Below, one piece after another: positions 1-9,319 of a stretch of DNA of 17,952 bases. Position 1 is the first letter of the stretch; the number at the start of each line of letters is the position of its first letter. Source of the stretch: an uncultured Prevotella sp. (GTDB lineage Bacteria; Bacteroidota; Bacteroidia; Bacteroidales; Bacteroidaceae); the NCBI GenBank assembly GCA_900557255.1, contig USSA01000046.1, positions 1 through 17,952 on the forward strand, read 5' to 3'. The notes beneath the pieces were generated by a model that made no database searches, had not been told where the DNA came from, and worked only from the letters and a program-made list of their open reading frames with translations. The position numbers and the translations under genes are program-made.

Positions 1-27
1 ATAAATGGTCAAGTGAAATATTATCAT

Positions 28-35
28 TATCTTTG
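28..35 (+). promoter_or_regulatory. Candidate -7 promoter element for the hsd operon
   Basis: TATCTTTG fits the Bacteroidetes -7 consensus TAnnTTTG and lies 26 bases before the hsdR start. No convincing TTTG -33 box is visible because the window begins too close. This would be the operon promoter, lying outside the invertible segment, so transcription enters hsdS from a fixed upstream site. Confidence 0.5.
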
Positions 36-61
36 TAGCTAAAATAATAGGTAACAAAACT

Positions 62-2779
62 ATGACGCCAGAAGAAAAAGCAAGAGTCAAAATAGACCAA
101 TGGTTTGCTGATGCAGGATGGAAGGTTGTCAATCGAGATGAATACGAGCCTACCATCTCAGCCGTGGCTATTCGTGAGGGATTGCTCAAAGGCAATCTTG
201 AAGCAGATTATTTCCTGTTTATCAATGGGAAAGCTGTCGGTGTGCTCGAAGCTAAACGAGAAGAAATTAATATTTCTTCCAATATTGTGAGTGAACAGGC
301 TATCACATATGCAAAGAGTGTACCTGACTGTTATCAAGCCTGGCAAAAACCTTTGCCTTTCCTTTTTAAATCAAATGGCAAGGAAATAGAGTTTTTTGAT
401 TATAGACATCGTGAAACTTCAGAATGGGAAACTATCAGCCGCATTCTTACTCCTAAGGAAATAGTAAAGATGTTAGGTATAGACGACCCTTTTGCCGGAC
501 TTCCTACATTGAATAAGAAAGGTCTGCGAGAATGTCAATATGAGGCAGTCACGGAATTGGAGAAGAGCTTCCGTATAGGGCAAAATCGTGCATTGATGGT
601 TCTAGCTACTGGTGCCGGCAAAACATATACGGCATGTCTCACGGCCTATCGCATGCTTAGCTATACTCCTATGCGTCGTGTTCTGTTTCTTGTTGACCGC
701 AATAACCTCGGAAAACAGGCAGAAACAGAGTTTGGCACATTCCGCCTTACGGAAACTGGTGATGCCTTCAATACAATCTATGCAGTCAACAGGTTGAAGT
801 CGGCTGAAGTACCAACAGACAGCAATGTGGTTATCTGTACCATACAAAGATTATTCTCACTCTTAAAAGGAGAAGAGATTACGGATACAGATGAAGACGA
901 TGAAGATACATCTGATGGTGAAGTAGCATTACCAGACAACCCAAACTTACCACACGATTTCTTTGACCTTATTGTTATAGATGAGTGTCATCGTTCTATT
1001 TATGGCAACTGGCGCAAGGTGCTGGAATACTTTGATACAGCTCGTCTTATAGGTCTTACTGCGACACCAATTCCTGAAACGATGGCATTCTTCAACAACA
1101 ACCGTGTTGTAAACTATACACTTGAGCAGTCAATCATAGATGGTGTCAACGTCGATAGCCGTATCTACCGAATCAGAACAAAGGTAACTGAAGAAGGTGG
1201 AGCTATCATGCAAGGCCAGAGAACCAAAGTGGAGACTCGATACACAGGTGAAGTTAAAACCGTAAGTACAAAGGAAACGAAGACTTATACGAAAGAAGAG
1301 TTAAATCGAAGCATCATCAACCCTGCCCAGATAAAACTTATTCTTTCCACTTATCGTGATGCTGTCTATACAGAAATGTTCAATGACCCTCAAAGAGAGC
1401 CTAACATGGACTATCTGCCAAAGACCCTCATCTTTGCGCTCAACGAGAACCATGCAACAAATATCGTTCAAATTGCTAAAGAAGTTTTTGGACGCACGGA
1501 TGACCGCTTTGTTCAGAAGATAACCTATTCAGCAGGAGATAGCAATGAACTGATACGCCAGTTTCGTAACGACAAGGACTTTCGCATTGCCGTAACCTGT
1601 ACTCTTGTGGCAACAGGAACAGATGTAAAGCCTCTGGAAGTCGTGATGTTTATGCGTGATGTGGCTTCAGCTCCCCTCTATACACAGATGAAAGGGCGTG
1701 GAGTCCGGACAATAGGTGATGAACAGCTGCGCAACGTGACACCTAATGCAATAAGCAAAGACTGTTTCTTCCTTGTTGATGCAGTAGGAGTAACCGAACA
1801 TGAGCATATCATACCAGGTCAGTATGAAGGTCCAGAGACAGAGACCATCACATTAAAAGAACTATTGGAACGTATCGCTCATGGAAATCTGCCAGACAAT
1901 TACCTCAAGCGGCTTGCTGCCACATTATCCAGACTTTACAATAAGGCAGATAATGCACAGCGACAGGAATTTGTCCGCATCGCTCATGATGACATGCTGG
2001 AAATTGCTCAACGCATCTATAATGCTCTCGATCCTGAGCACCAGCCACAATTGCCACCATACGTAGATATCAATGAACCTAACAATGAACGTAAGGGTTT
2101 GGTATCTCCGATAGCTAATCATGCCAATGTCCGTAAGTACATACTGATTCTTGCAGCTGGTTTTGTCAACACACTGATGCCTGGAGAAGATACGCTCATA
2201 TCCAAAGGTTTCTCTATAGAAGAGGCTCAAAGTACCACAGATGCATTTGAACAATATTGCTGCGACCACTGTGATGACATAGAAGCTTTACGCATTCTAT
2301 ATAATAACGAGGGCGAACCTATCACCTATTCCATGCTGAAAGACTTGGAAAACAAGTTGAAGATGGAGAACAACCGCTTTGCACAAAAGCTCTTATGGAA
2401 TTCATACGCCATCGTATATGGTGATAAAGTACGCCGCACGACCAGGAAGGAAGAATCGGAGGCTCTTACCAACATCATCCAACTGGTACGCTTCGCTTAC
2501 CATCAGACCGAAAAACTGGAAAGTGCCTATCCTACGGCTCGAAGTATGTTTAATCTTTGGTATGGTCGAAAACAGATGGATATAACAGCGAAGCAGAAAG
2601 ATTTGATAGGCAAGATAGTGGAATACATCGCAGCCAATGGAGCCTGCAACGTGCGAGAGATAAGGAAGAACGATGTCACCCATGCAGCCCAATTGATTGC
2701 AGCTTTCGGAAACATGAAGAAAGCTGACGAGGCTTTGGATTCCGTATATAAATTTATAGTATTAAGAACAACTGCATAG
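62..2779 (+). CDS. hsdR: Type I restriction enzyme R subunit (HsdR)
   Basis: This 905-residue protein is the ATP-dependent translocase and endonuclease subunit of a type I restriction complex. It cuts unmodified DNA at a distance after binding through HsdM and HsdS. The N-terminal nuclease domain shows the PD-(D/E)XK signature: D49 in EADY, then E63 and K65 in GVLEAKRE. The helicase core follows: Walker A ATGAGKT near 182-188, the DECH box at 307-310, TATP at 333-336, and a late motif QMKGRGVRT typical of superfamily 2. The C-terminal third resembles the EcoEI-type HsdR C-terminal domain. An acidic stretch (residues 277-287) sits just before the DECH box. Length and motif order are complete, so it should be active. 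It is the first gene of the operon, 9 bases ahead of hsdM. Confidence 0.95.
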   Translation: MTPEEKARVKIDQWFADAGWKVVNRDEYEPTISAVAIREGLLKGNLEADYFLFINGKAVGVLEAKREEINISSNIVSEQAITYAKSVPDCYQAWQKPLPFLFKSNGKEIEFFDYRHRETSEWETISRILTPKEIVKMLGIDDPFAGLPTLNKKGLRECQYEAVTELEKSFRIGQNRALMVLATGAGKTYTACLTAYRMLSYTPMRRVLFLVDRNNLGKQAETEFGTFRLTETGDAFNTIYAVNRLKSAEVPTDSNVVICTIQRLFSLLKGEEITDTDEDDEDTSDGEVALPDNPNLPHDFFDLIVIDECHRSIYGNWRKVLEYFDTARLIGLTATPIPETMAFFNNNRVVNYTLEQSIIDGVNVDSRIYRIRTKVTEEGGAIMQGQRTKVETRYTGEVKTVSTKETKTYTKEELNRSIINPAQIKLILSTYRDAVYTEMFNDPQREPNMDYLPKTLIFALNENHATNIVQIAKEVFGRTDDRFVQKITYSAGDSNELIRQFRNDKDFRIAVTCTLVATGTDVKPLEVVMFMRDVASAPLYTQMKGRGVRTIGDEQLRNVTPNAISKDCFFLVDAVGVTEHEHIIPGQYEGPETETITLKELLERIAHGNLPDNYLKRLAATLSRLYNKADNAQRQEFVRIAHDDMLEIAQRIYNALDPEHQPQLPPYVDINEPNNERKGLVSPIANHANVRKYILILAAGFVNTLMPGEDTLISKGFSIEEAQSTTDAFEQYCCDHCDDIEALRILYNNEGEPITYSMLKDLENKLKMENNRFAQKLLWNSYAIVYGDKVRRTTRKEESEALTNIIQLVRFAYHQTEKLESAYPTARSMFNLWYGRKQMDITAKQKDLIGKIVEYIAANGACNVREIRKNDVTHAAQLIAAFGNMKKADEALDSVYKFIVLRTTA

Positions 2780-4222
<1,443 letters not shown>

Positions 4223-4223
4223 A

Positions 4224-5384
4224 ATGGACAAAAGTTTGATAAACACTAACATCGAACAGCAGTTTACTGAAGTCGTAAATCTGATAGTTCAGCATCGAAG
4301 TAAAGCGTCTATGGCTGTCAATAAGGAGATGCTGCTCACAGCGTGGCATGTAGGTGCCTATGTTTCCAAGAAGTTAAAAAGTGAAGAATGGGGAAGCAAG
4401 GTAATTTCCCAACTATCTGAATATATTCGTTCTCAACATCCTGAGATAAAAGGATATAGTAGAAGAAACATATATAATATGGTGATGTTCTATGATGAAT
4501 ATTCTACGGACGCTTTCACTACGATAGTAGATAAGTATCTTGATGCTGAATTTGTGCAGCCAGTGGCTGCACAAATTGAAGTAAAACAATTAGTATCGAA
4601 AAGTAAGGCAGTACAATCAAAAAAAGGTGCTGCTGCATTTGTGCAGCCAGTGGCTGCACAAATGCCTAAAATATTGGAGTTGACAACGTTCACTAACCAT
4701 ATAGAAATATTGTGTCGTTGTAAACGTTATGAACAGCGGTTATTCTATATTCTTTATGCACATAAAGAAAAACTAGGAAAAAGAGAGATGCAGCGCTGTG
4801 TTGACAATGATACTTATTCCAATCTTCTCGGAAATAAAAGTAATATGTCGAAGGGATTATTAGAGCAATATCCTGATGCTCCTATTATGTTTAAAGACAC
4901 TGTGTTTTTAGATTTTCTTGGGTTGCCAAAGAAATACAATGAAAGCAAATTGAAGAATGGATTAATAGAGCATATGAAGCAATTTATTCTCGAATTAGGT
5001 AAAGATTTCATCTTTATGGATCAGGAATATCCGCTCACCGTTGGTGCATCTACCTATAAGGCAGACTTGCTGTTTTTTCATCGCGGTCTCCAGGCACTTG
5101 TAGCGGTGGAATTGAAGAAAACCAAATTCCATCCTCGAGATCTTGGTCAATTAGAGTTTTACCTTGAAGCTCTTGACCGTGATGTGAAACGTTCCAACGA
5201 GAACCCTTCTATAGGCATCATTTTATGTCCTGATGTGGACAAGGTTGTTGTTGAATATGCTATGAGTCGCAGCATGAGTCCTACGATGGTGGCGGAATAT
5301 AAGCGAATCTTAATTCCACAAGAAAAAATGCAACAACAATTAAGGGAATTCTGTCAGTTCTTCTCAAAAGAAGATAAATCTTAA
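4224..5384 (+). CDS. DUF1016 (YhcG-type) PD-(D/E)XK nuclease-domain protein
   Basis: This 386-residue protein has two parts. The N-terminal DUF1016-type helical region covers about residues 10-105. The C-terminal nuclease-like domain (about 190-365) carries D281 in YKADLLFF and E296/K298 in VAVELKK, matching the D...ExK active site of YhcG-family nucleases. Between them is a Lys/Ser-rich linker containing the octapeptide FVQPVAAQ twice (110-117 and 139-146), each encoded by a DNA palindrome. The gene lies inside the hsd operon, one base after hsdM and 20 before hsdS. This suggests a role linked to restriction, such as an accessory nuclease or a modulator of HsdS, but the biochemical role of the family is not settled. 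The family call is firm; the function in this locus is inference. Confidence 0.85.
   Translation: MDKSLINTNIEQQFTEVVNLIVQHRSKASMAVNKEMLLTAWHVGAYVSKKLKSEEWGSKVISQLSEYIRSQHPEIKGYSRRNIYNMVMFYDEYSTDAFTTIVDKYLDAEFVQPVAAQIEVKQLVSKSKAVQSKKGAAAFVQPVAAQMPKILELTTFTNHIEILCRCKRYEQRLFYILYAHKEKLGKREMQRCVDNDTYSNLLGNKSNMSKGLLEQYPDAPIMFKDTVFLDFLGLPKKYNESKLKNGLIEHMKQFILELGKDFIFMDQEYPLTVGASTYKADLLFFHRGLQALVAVELKKTKFHPRDLGQLEFYLEALDRDVKRSNENPSIGIILCPDVDKVVVEYAMSRSMSPTMVAEYKRILIPQEKMQQQLREFCQFFSKEDKS
4549..4577. repeat. Perfect 29-base palindrome, copy 1, inside the DUF1016 gene
   Basis: Two 14-base arms around a single central G (4563) are exact reverse complements. The arm core is TTTGTGCAGCCA. The central 27 bases recur identically at 4637-4663, 87 bases downstream and in the same reading frame. 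It encodes FVQPVAAQ and could form a hairpin in DNA or mRNA. Confidence 0.85.
4635..4665. repeat. Perfect 31-base palindrome, copy 2, inside the DUF1016 gene
   Basis: This is the second copy of the palindrome at 4549-4577. The shared 27-base core (4637-4663) is identical, and the outer two bases on each side also pair here (GC/GC). The copies flank a Lys/Ser-rich linker-coding stretch. Same-frame placement at a domain boundary suggests an in-frame insertion or a duplication. Confidence 0.85.
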
Positions 5385-5404
5385 AATTAATAGACAAATT
5401 AATA

Positions 5405-6835
5405 ATGGACACAAAAGCATTAAGACAAAAGATACTCGACCTTGCTATTCACGGCAAGCTCGTTCCACAAGATCCCAACGATGAGCCTGCATCGGTGCTG
5501 CTCGAACGTATCCGTGCTGAAAAGGAAAGACTCATTAAAAAGGGAAAAATTAAGAAGGGAAAGAAGTCTGCAAAGACTTCTGATAAGCCGCATTATGAGA
5601 ATGAAGAGCCTTTTGAGGTGCCGAATTCATGGGAGTGGTGCAAACTTGGAACTGTAAATGAAATAGCAAGAGGTGGGTCACCGCGTCCTATTAAAGACTA
5701 TTTGACCACTGACGCAAATGGTATTAACTGGATTAAAATAGGCGATACAACCAAAGACGGCAAATACATAGATTCTGTAAAAGAAAAAATACGCCATGAG
5801 GGTGTAAAAAAATCACGCTTGGTTCATAAAGGGGATTTTTTACTTACAAATTCTATGAGTTTTGGACGACCATACATATTAAATGTAGATGGTTGTATTC
5901 ATGATGGTTGGTTGGTTATTTCTCCGATAGGAGAAGCCTATACATCAGATTTTTTGTATTATCTGCTTTCTTCTTCGTTTGCTTTCGAACAATTTACTAA
6001 TGTTGCAAGTGGCGGTGTCGTGACAAATTTAAATTCAGATAAAGTTGCTGATGCAATATTTCCACTACCTCCTTATGGCGAGCAAAAACGTATAGTTTTT
6101 GAGATTGAACGTTGTTTTGCATTGATTGATGTTATAGAGTTGAGAAAAACGGACTTGCGAGAAACTATCAAGCAAGCAAAGTCCAAAGTTCTCGACCTAG
6201 CCATCCATGGTAAACTTGTTCCACAAGATCCGAATGATGAACCAGCAAGTGAGTTGCTGAAACGCATCAATCCGAAGGCAGAAATCATAACCGATAACGG
6301 GCATTATCAGAAGTTACCTGTGGGATGGACTATTTGCAGATTAAAAGATATTAGCAAGATAGTAACAGGTTCAACACCAAGTAAATCTAACTGTGGTTAT
6401 TATGGCGGTATTTTCCCATTTTTTAAACCCGCAGATTTAGATGCTGGACGTCATGTCTATAAAGCTGCAGAATATTTGTCAGAAGATGGTAAGAGGGCTT
6501 CAAGAGTAGTTCCTAAGGGTACAACTGCAATATGTTGTATAGGAACTATTGGTAAAGTCGGTTATCTGATGTATGAGGGTGCTACAAACCAACAGATAAA
6601 TTGTGCAATTCCATCAAAAGTCGTGGATAGCGTATTCCTTTTTTATTTATGTGCATCACCTCTGTTTAACGACAAATTAAATTCAGAATCATCAGCAGTA
6701 ACAATTTCAATTGTGAACAAATCAAAAATTGAAGCTATCTCTGTTCCGCTTCCCCCTCTTGCAGAACAAAAACGAATTGTTTCTAAAATAGAGGACATCT
6801 TTGCTCAACTTGAAGCAATTGAAACTGCATTATAA
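5405..6835 (+). CDS. hsdS: Type I specificity subunit (HsdS), expressed copy
   Basis: This 476-residue DNA-recognition subunit determines the methylated and restricted sequence. It begins with a conserved segment (LDLAIHGKLVPQDPNDEPAS near 12-31) and a Lys-rich linker. Target-recognition domain 1 follows (about 65-225), then a second conserved segment repeating the LAIHGKLVPQDPNDEPAS block (about 257-274), domain 2 (about 302-445), and a final conserved helix with PLPPLAEQKRIV. Each domain is preceded by an S/T-D-x-x-HY motif whose DNA is the recombination repeat: IR1 at residue 58, IR2 at residue 297. It is complete, sits 20 bases after the DUF1016 gene, and ends 52 bases before the convergent recombinase. 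The part from residue 58 onward is swappable with the silent cassette. Confidence 0.94.
   Translation: MDTKALRQKILDLAIHGKLVPQDPNDEPASVLLERIRAEKERLIKKGKIKKGKKSAKTSDKPHYENEEPFEVPNSWEWCKLGTVNEIARGGSPRPIKDYLTTDANGINWIKIGDTTKDGKYIDSVKEKIRHEGVKKSRLVHKGDFLLTNSMSFGRPYILNVDGCIHDGWLVISPIGEAYTSDFLYYLLSSSFAFEQFTNVASGGVVTNLNSDKVADAIFPLPPYGEQKRIVFEIERCFALIDVIELRKTDLRETIKQAKSKVLDLAIHGKLVPQDPNDEPASELLKRINPKAEIITDNGHYQKLPVGWTICRLKDISKIVTGSTPSKSNCGYYGGIFPFFKPADLDAGRHVYKAAEYLSEDGKRASRVVPKGTTAICCIGTIGKVGYLMYEGATNQQINCAIPSKVVDSVFLFYLCASPLFNDKLNSESSAVTISIVNKSKIEAISVPLPPLAEQKRIVSKIEDIFAQLEAIETAL
5576..5596 (+). repeat. IR1 inverted repeat in hsdS (before recognition domain 1)
   Basis: This 21-base segment is the exact reverse complement of 8954-8974 at the start of the silent hsdS cassette. 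The two copies stop matching immediately outside on both sides, so it is a minimal crossover site. It contains GATAA, the 6-base centre GCCGCA, then TTAT. It encodes TSDKPHY in both hsdS copies in the same frame, so recombination keeps the ORF open. Confidence 0.92.
6293..6315 (+). repeat. IR2 inverted repeat in hsdS (before recognition domain 2)
   Basis: This 23-base segment is the exact reverse complement of 8262-8284 in the silent cassette, embedded in a longer (~90%) similar conserved coding segment. It contains GATAA, centre CGGGCA, TTATC, then AGAAGTT. Inversion between the IR2 copies would exchange only recognition domain 2 and the C-terminal tail. Confidence 0.92.
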
Positions 6836-6845
6836 TCATGGATTA

Positions 6846-6880
6846 TTAGCCATCGTAAGTAAATTACCTACGGTGGCTAA
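6846..6880. terminator. Hairpin between hsdS and the convergent recombinase
   Basis: The arms TTAGCCATCGTA (6846-6857) and TACGGTGGCTAA (6869-6880) pair with one G-T. The T tract is weak on either side. It lies 10 bases after the hsdS stop and 7 before the recombinase stop, so a bidirectional terminator is likely. It sits inside the invertible segment. Confidence 0.55.
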
Positions 6881-6887
6881 ATTCCTA

Positions 6888-7691
6888 TTACCAAATAACA
6901 ATTTCGTCCACTATCTTCTGCTGCTCACTTGCAGTACGACGTAGATATATTCGTGTAGTTTCTAGTCGTTCATGTCCCATAAGATCTGCAAGAAGGGCTA
7001 TGTCATTGAAGCGTTCAAGGAAGTTCTTGGCAAAACGATGACGGAAAGAATGAGGATATACCACGTTCTTGTTCATTCCATATTTCTCCGCAAAATGCTT
7101 CAATCGCTGAGCGATGCCACGTGTTGTTATGCGTTCTCCAAAATGATTCAGGAAAATATATCCAGATTGGATTTCTTTTTCGTCAAGCCACTTTGTTGCT
7201 TCAGAACGCAAATTCTTCGGAATGTACAGACGGCGTATCTTGCCACCTTTACTATAAAGGTCAAGATACCCTACCTTTACATGCTCTACCTTGATGTGGC
7301 GTAACTCGCTAACACGTGCACCAGTGGCTCCCATAAACCAAACAACGAAATACCACTCATCATGTCCGTCGGCTTTTAGCTTACGTTTGAAGAACTTATA
7401 ATCTGCATCGCTGATTACATTCTCCAAAAAGTTCTTCTGTTGAACTTTGACGAACTTCATCTTTAGCTTTTCCTGCTTGATAAACTCCAGATACTTGTTA
7501 ATAGCTTGCAGACGCAAATTGACAGTCTGCGGTTTGAAGTTCTCTACCAAATACCCCTTATATGCCAAGAGGTTCTTCTTATTCACTACTGGATAATGCT
7601 CCGTAAAATACTTCACAGTCCATTCATAAGAGCGAACTGTATTCTCTGTCAAGTTTTCCTTGACAAGATAATCCTTGAATTTTGTTACCAT
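6888..7691 (-). CDS. Tyrosine recombinase (Xer/phage-integrase family), probable hsdS invertase
   Basis: This 267-residue protein cuts and rejoins DNA through a 3'-phosphotyrosine. The N-terminal SAM-like core-binding domain covers about residues 1-85. The catalytic domain shows R126 (GARVSEL), a lysine in SKGGK (148 or 151), H214 and R217 (HSFRH), H240 (LMGHERL) and nucleophile Y249 (RIYLRR), so the full R-K-H-R-H-Y set is present. Its position between two convergent hsdS copies, inside both pairs of inverted repeats, makes it the obvious enzyme for hsdS inversion, and its own orientation flips with the segment. It matches in kind the recombinases of known phase-variable type I loci. The activity on these sites is inference. 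Confidence 0.92.
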   Translation of the reverse strand: MVTKFKDYLVKENLTENTVRSYEWTVKYFTEHYPVVNKKNLLAYKGYLVENFKPQTVNLRLQAINKYLEFIKQEKLKMKFVKVQQKNFLENVISDADYKFFKRKLKADGHDEWYFVVWFMGATGARVSELRHIKVEHVKVGYLDLYSKGGKIRRLYIPKNLRSEATKWLDEKEIQSGYIFLNHFGERITTRGIAQRLKHFAEKYGMNKNVVYPHSFRHRFAKNFLERFNDIALLADLMGHERLETTRIYLRRTASEQQKIVDEIVIW

Positions 7692-7720
7692 ATTATACTT
7701 AATTTAAATGTAATATGGTA
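7686..7720. promoter_or_regulatory. 10-base inverted repeat over the recombinase start
   Basis: TACCATATTA (7686-7695) and TAATATGGTA (7711-7720) are exact reverse complements separated by 15 A/T-rich bases. The left arm contains the recombinase start codon (- strand, 7691-7689). This could be an operator for autoregulation or a structure that limits translation. No protein is identified for it. Confidence 0.45.
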
Positions 7721-7726
7721 TAAACG

Positions 7727-7750
7727 AAAAAAGAGAGCCTATAAGCTCTC
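7727..7750 (-). terminator. Intrinsic terminator of the silent hsdS cassette
   Basis: On the - strand a GAGAGC/GCTCTC stem with a short loop is followed by six T (7732-7727). The hairpin overlaps the cassette stop codon at 7741-7739. After inversion it would terminate the expressed hsdS. Confidence 0.65.
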
Positions 7751-8974
7751 TTCTATTATATCAAGTTGATGAAATAACTCTTCTATTTTTGCTACTATGC
7801 GTTGTTGCTCAGCAAATGGTGGTAATGGTATTTCTAATTTATTCATTGTCGATTGTGTAAAGTGCTTTATTGTAACACCTTTACATAAAGAATCTATTAC
7901 TCCATTTAACTTAAAGTGCCATAAAGAATACTGTAGGTATTTTTCGGATATACCCAATTTGCATCTTACCCTATGCAATGCATTCTGATAGTACATTTCG
8001 GTATCAGTATCCCAAATAGCACACCTTCCGACATCACCACCTTCACAAATCAATAAGTCTCCCTTTTTAACAGCATATCTTTCGAAATCCTTGGCTTCTA
8101 TTCTAAATTCCTTTTGCGTAGTAAAATCAAAATATCCCCATTGTACGTTAACTGCACAAACGTATCTTTTAAATTCTCCACTGTCTTTAGTTCTATCTAA
8201 TGTCTTTCCTAAAAGTGATTCGGAAATTTCGTTTATATGACAAATACACCATCCCTCAGGCAACTTCTGATAATGCCCGTTATCAGTTATGATTTCAGCC
8301 TTTGGATTGATGCGTTTGAGCAATTCGCTGGCAGGCTCATCATTCGGGTCTTGCGGTACAAGTTTGCCGTGAATGGCGTGGTCGAGGATTTTGTTTTTCG
8401 CTTGTTGAATAGCTGTTTGCAAACCATCCTTTCCATTTTCAACAATATCAATTATAGAGAATAGTCGTTGAATCTCGTTTACTATTCGTTCCTGTTCTGC
8501 AAGAGGAGGCAAGGGAATCAAGCCATTGCAAGCATCCGTGGTACTTAGTCTTGGCATTTTTACTCCATAACCACATTGCAAGGTATAGTCAAGGAAATAA
8601 AGTGAACGAAGTACATAGCAGATGTAATTATTCGACAATATTCCATAGCTTCCAAATGCCATTATTTCTGTTGTACAGAATCCGTCATTAGGTGCAACTA
8701 ATACTTTGTTTAGATATGTGCGAAGCTTTGAATAAAGGATTTGACCTTTTTGAAATTTATGGCGAGTTCCATTTATCTTACGTTCATTTTTGTTGAGATG
8801 TTGTATAATCTTGGCTGTGTCTTTTTCTATATCTTCCAATTCCAACACCCAATCAGAATTGTCAATGTCTTCTACTTGGACATTGACACTATCGCCATAA
8901 TTAGTAATTTCACCAACCGTCGTCCACACCCACCCCTTCGGCAGTTCAAAGGGATAATGCGGCTTATCAGAAGT
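7739..8974 (-). CDS. hsdS: Silent HsdS cassette (second specificity gene without start)
   Basis: This reading frame encodes an HsdS lacking its N-terminal segment. The frame is open from IR1 (8974, TSDKPHY) through recognition domain 1', a conserved segment (LDHAIHGKLVPQDPNDEPAS), IR2 (8284-8262), domain 2' and a tail with PLPPFAEQQRIV. Domains 1' and 2' differ in sequence from those of the expressed copy, while the conserved segment is nearly the same. There is no ATG before IR1: an in-frame TGA lies at 8992-8990, and the GTG at 8929 sits inside the domain, so it is not a credible start. It is a donor cassette that becomes expressed only when inversion joins it to the hsdS 5' end. Confidence 0.9.
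   Translation of the reverse strand, partial: TSDKPHYPFELPKGWVWTTVGEITNYGDSVNVQVEDIDNSDWVLELEDIEKDTAKIIQHLNKNERKINGTRHKFQKGQILYSKLRTYLNKVLVAPNDGFCTTEIMAFGSYGILSNNYICYVLRSLYFLDYTLQCGYGVKMPRLSTTDACNGLIPLPPLAEQERIVNEIQRLFSIIDIVENGKDGLQTAIQQAKNKILDHAIHGKLVPQDPNDEPASELLKRINPKAEIITDNGHYQKLPEGWCICHINEISESLLGKTLDRTKDSGEFKRYVCAVNVQWGYFDFTTQKEFRIEAKDFERYAVKKGDLLICEGGDVGRCAIWDTDTEMYYQNALHRVRCKLGISEKYLQYSLWHFKLNGVIDSLCKGVTIKHFTQSTMNKLEIPLPPFAEQQRIVAKIEELFHQLDIIEESL
8262..8284 (-). repeat. IR2 inverted repeat in the silent cassette
   Basis: This is the exact partner of 6293-6315. In this copy the dyad is longest: CTGATAA at 8267-8273 and TTATCAG at 8280-8286 are perfect 7-base arms around a 6-base centre (TGCCCG on the + strand). 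That is the geometry of a Xer/dif-type crossover site. Confidence 0.92.
8954..8974 (-). repeat. IR1 inverted repeat at the start of the silent cassette
   Basis: This is the exact 21-base partner of 5576-5596. It marks both the 5' end of the silent hsdS and the left end of the sequence duplicated upstream of the two HAD genes. Confidence 0.92.
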
Positions 8975-9319
8975 TAAAAGTAGTTGCAGTCATATTCTTT
9001 TCTTTTACTAATAAATGTTATATTCCCGGAATTACTTCCCATAAAGGTTTGTTAAGTTTGAAATTTACAGTACTTTTGCAGAAAGTATCTAATTAAAGAT
9101 TAAAAGTGAAATTTAAATAAGGTATAGATTATGCAATACAAGAATATCATATTTGATTTGGGTAATGTCCTGGTGAAGCTCAATCCGGAAGGATGCATCG
9201 GGGCTTTCAAGGCGATAGGACTGGGGGAACTGGCTAATCCGAATCCTCAGAGTGAGGGGATGAAGCTGATGAGTAAACTGGGTGTTGGAATGATTACCAC
9301 CGAAGCATTCTGTGATGCA
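8955..9319 (+). repeat. Direct repeat, copy A (promoter region and 5' end of HAD gene)
   Basis: It matches 12433-12796: near-identical across the coding part with no indels, more diverged in the middle of the upstream part. Similarity begins inside the IR1 site and ends at a GCA where copy A has lost 370 bases. The offset is 3477 bases in the coding part and 3478 at the left end. Confidence 0.88.
9048..9078 (+). promoter_or_regulatory. Promoter of the HAD pseudogene copy
   Basis: TTTG (9048-9051) and TACTTTTG (9071-9078) lie 19 bases apart, matching the Bacteroidetes -33/-7 layout. The same pair with the same spacing stands before the intact copy. The promoter is probably still active, driving a broken gene. 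Confidence 0.6.

Noticed and set aside
8927..8929. GTG as translation start of the second hsdS
   Set aside because: It falls inside recognition domain 1' (after PKGW), and similarity to HsdS continues upstream to IR1, where there is no start codon. The cassette is silent rather than a shorter gene.
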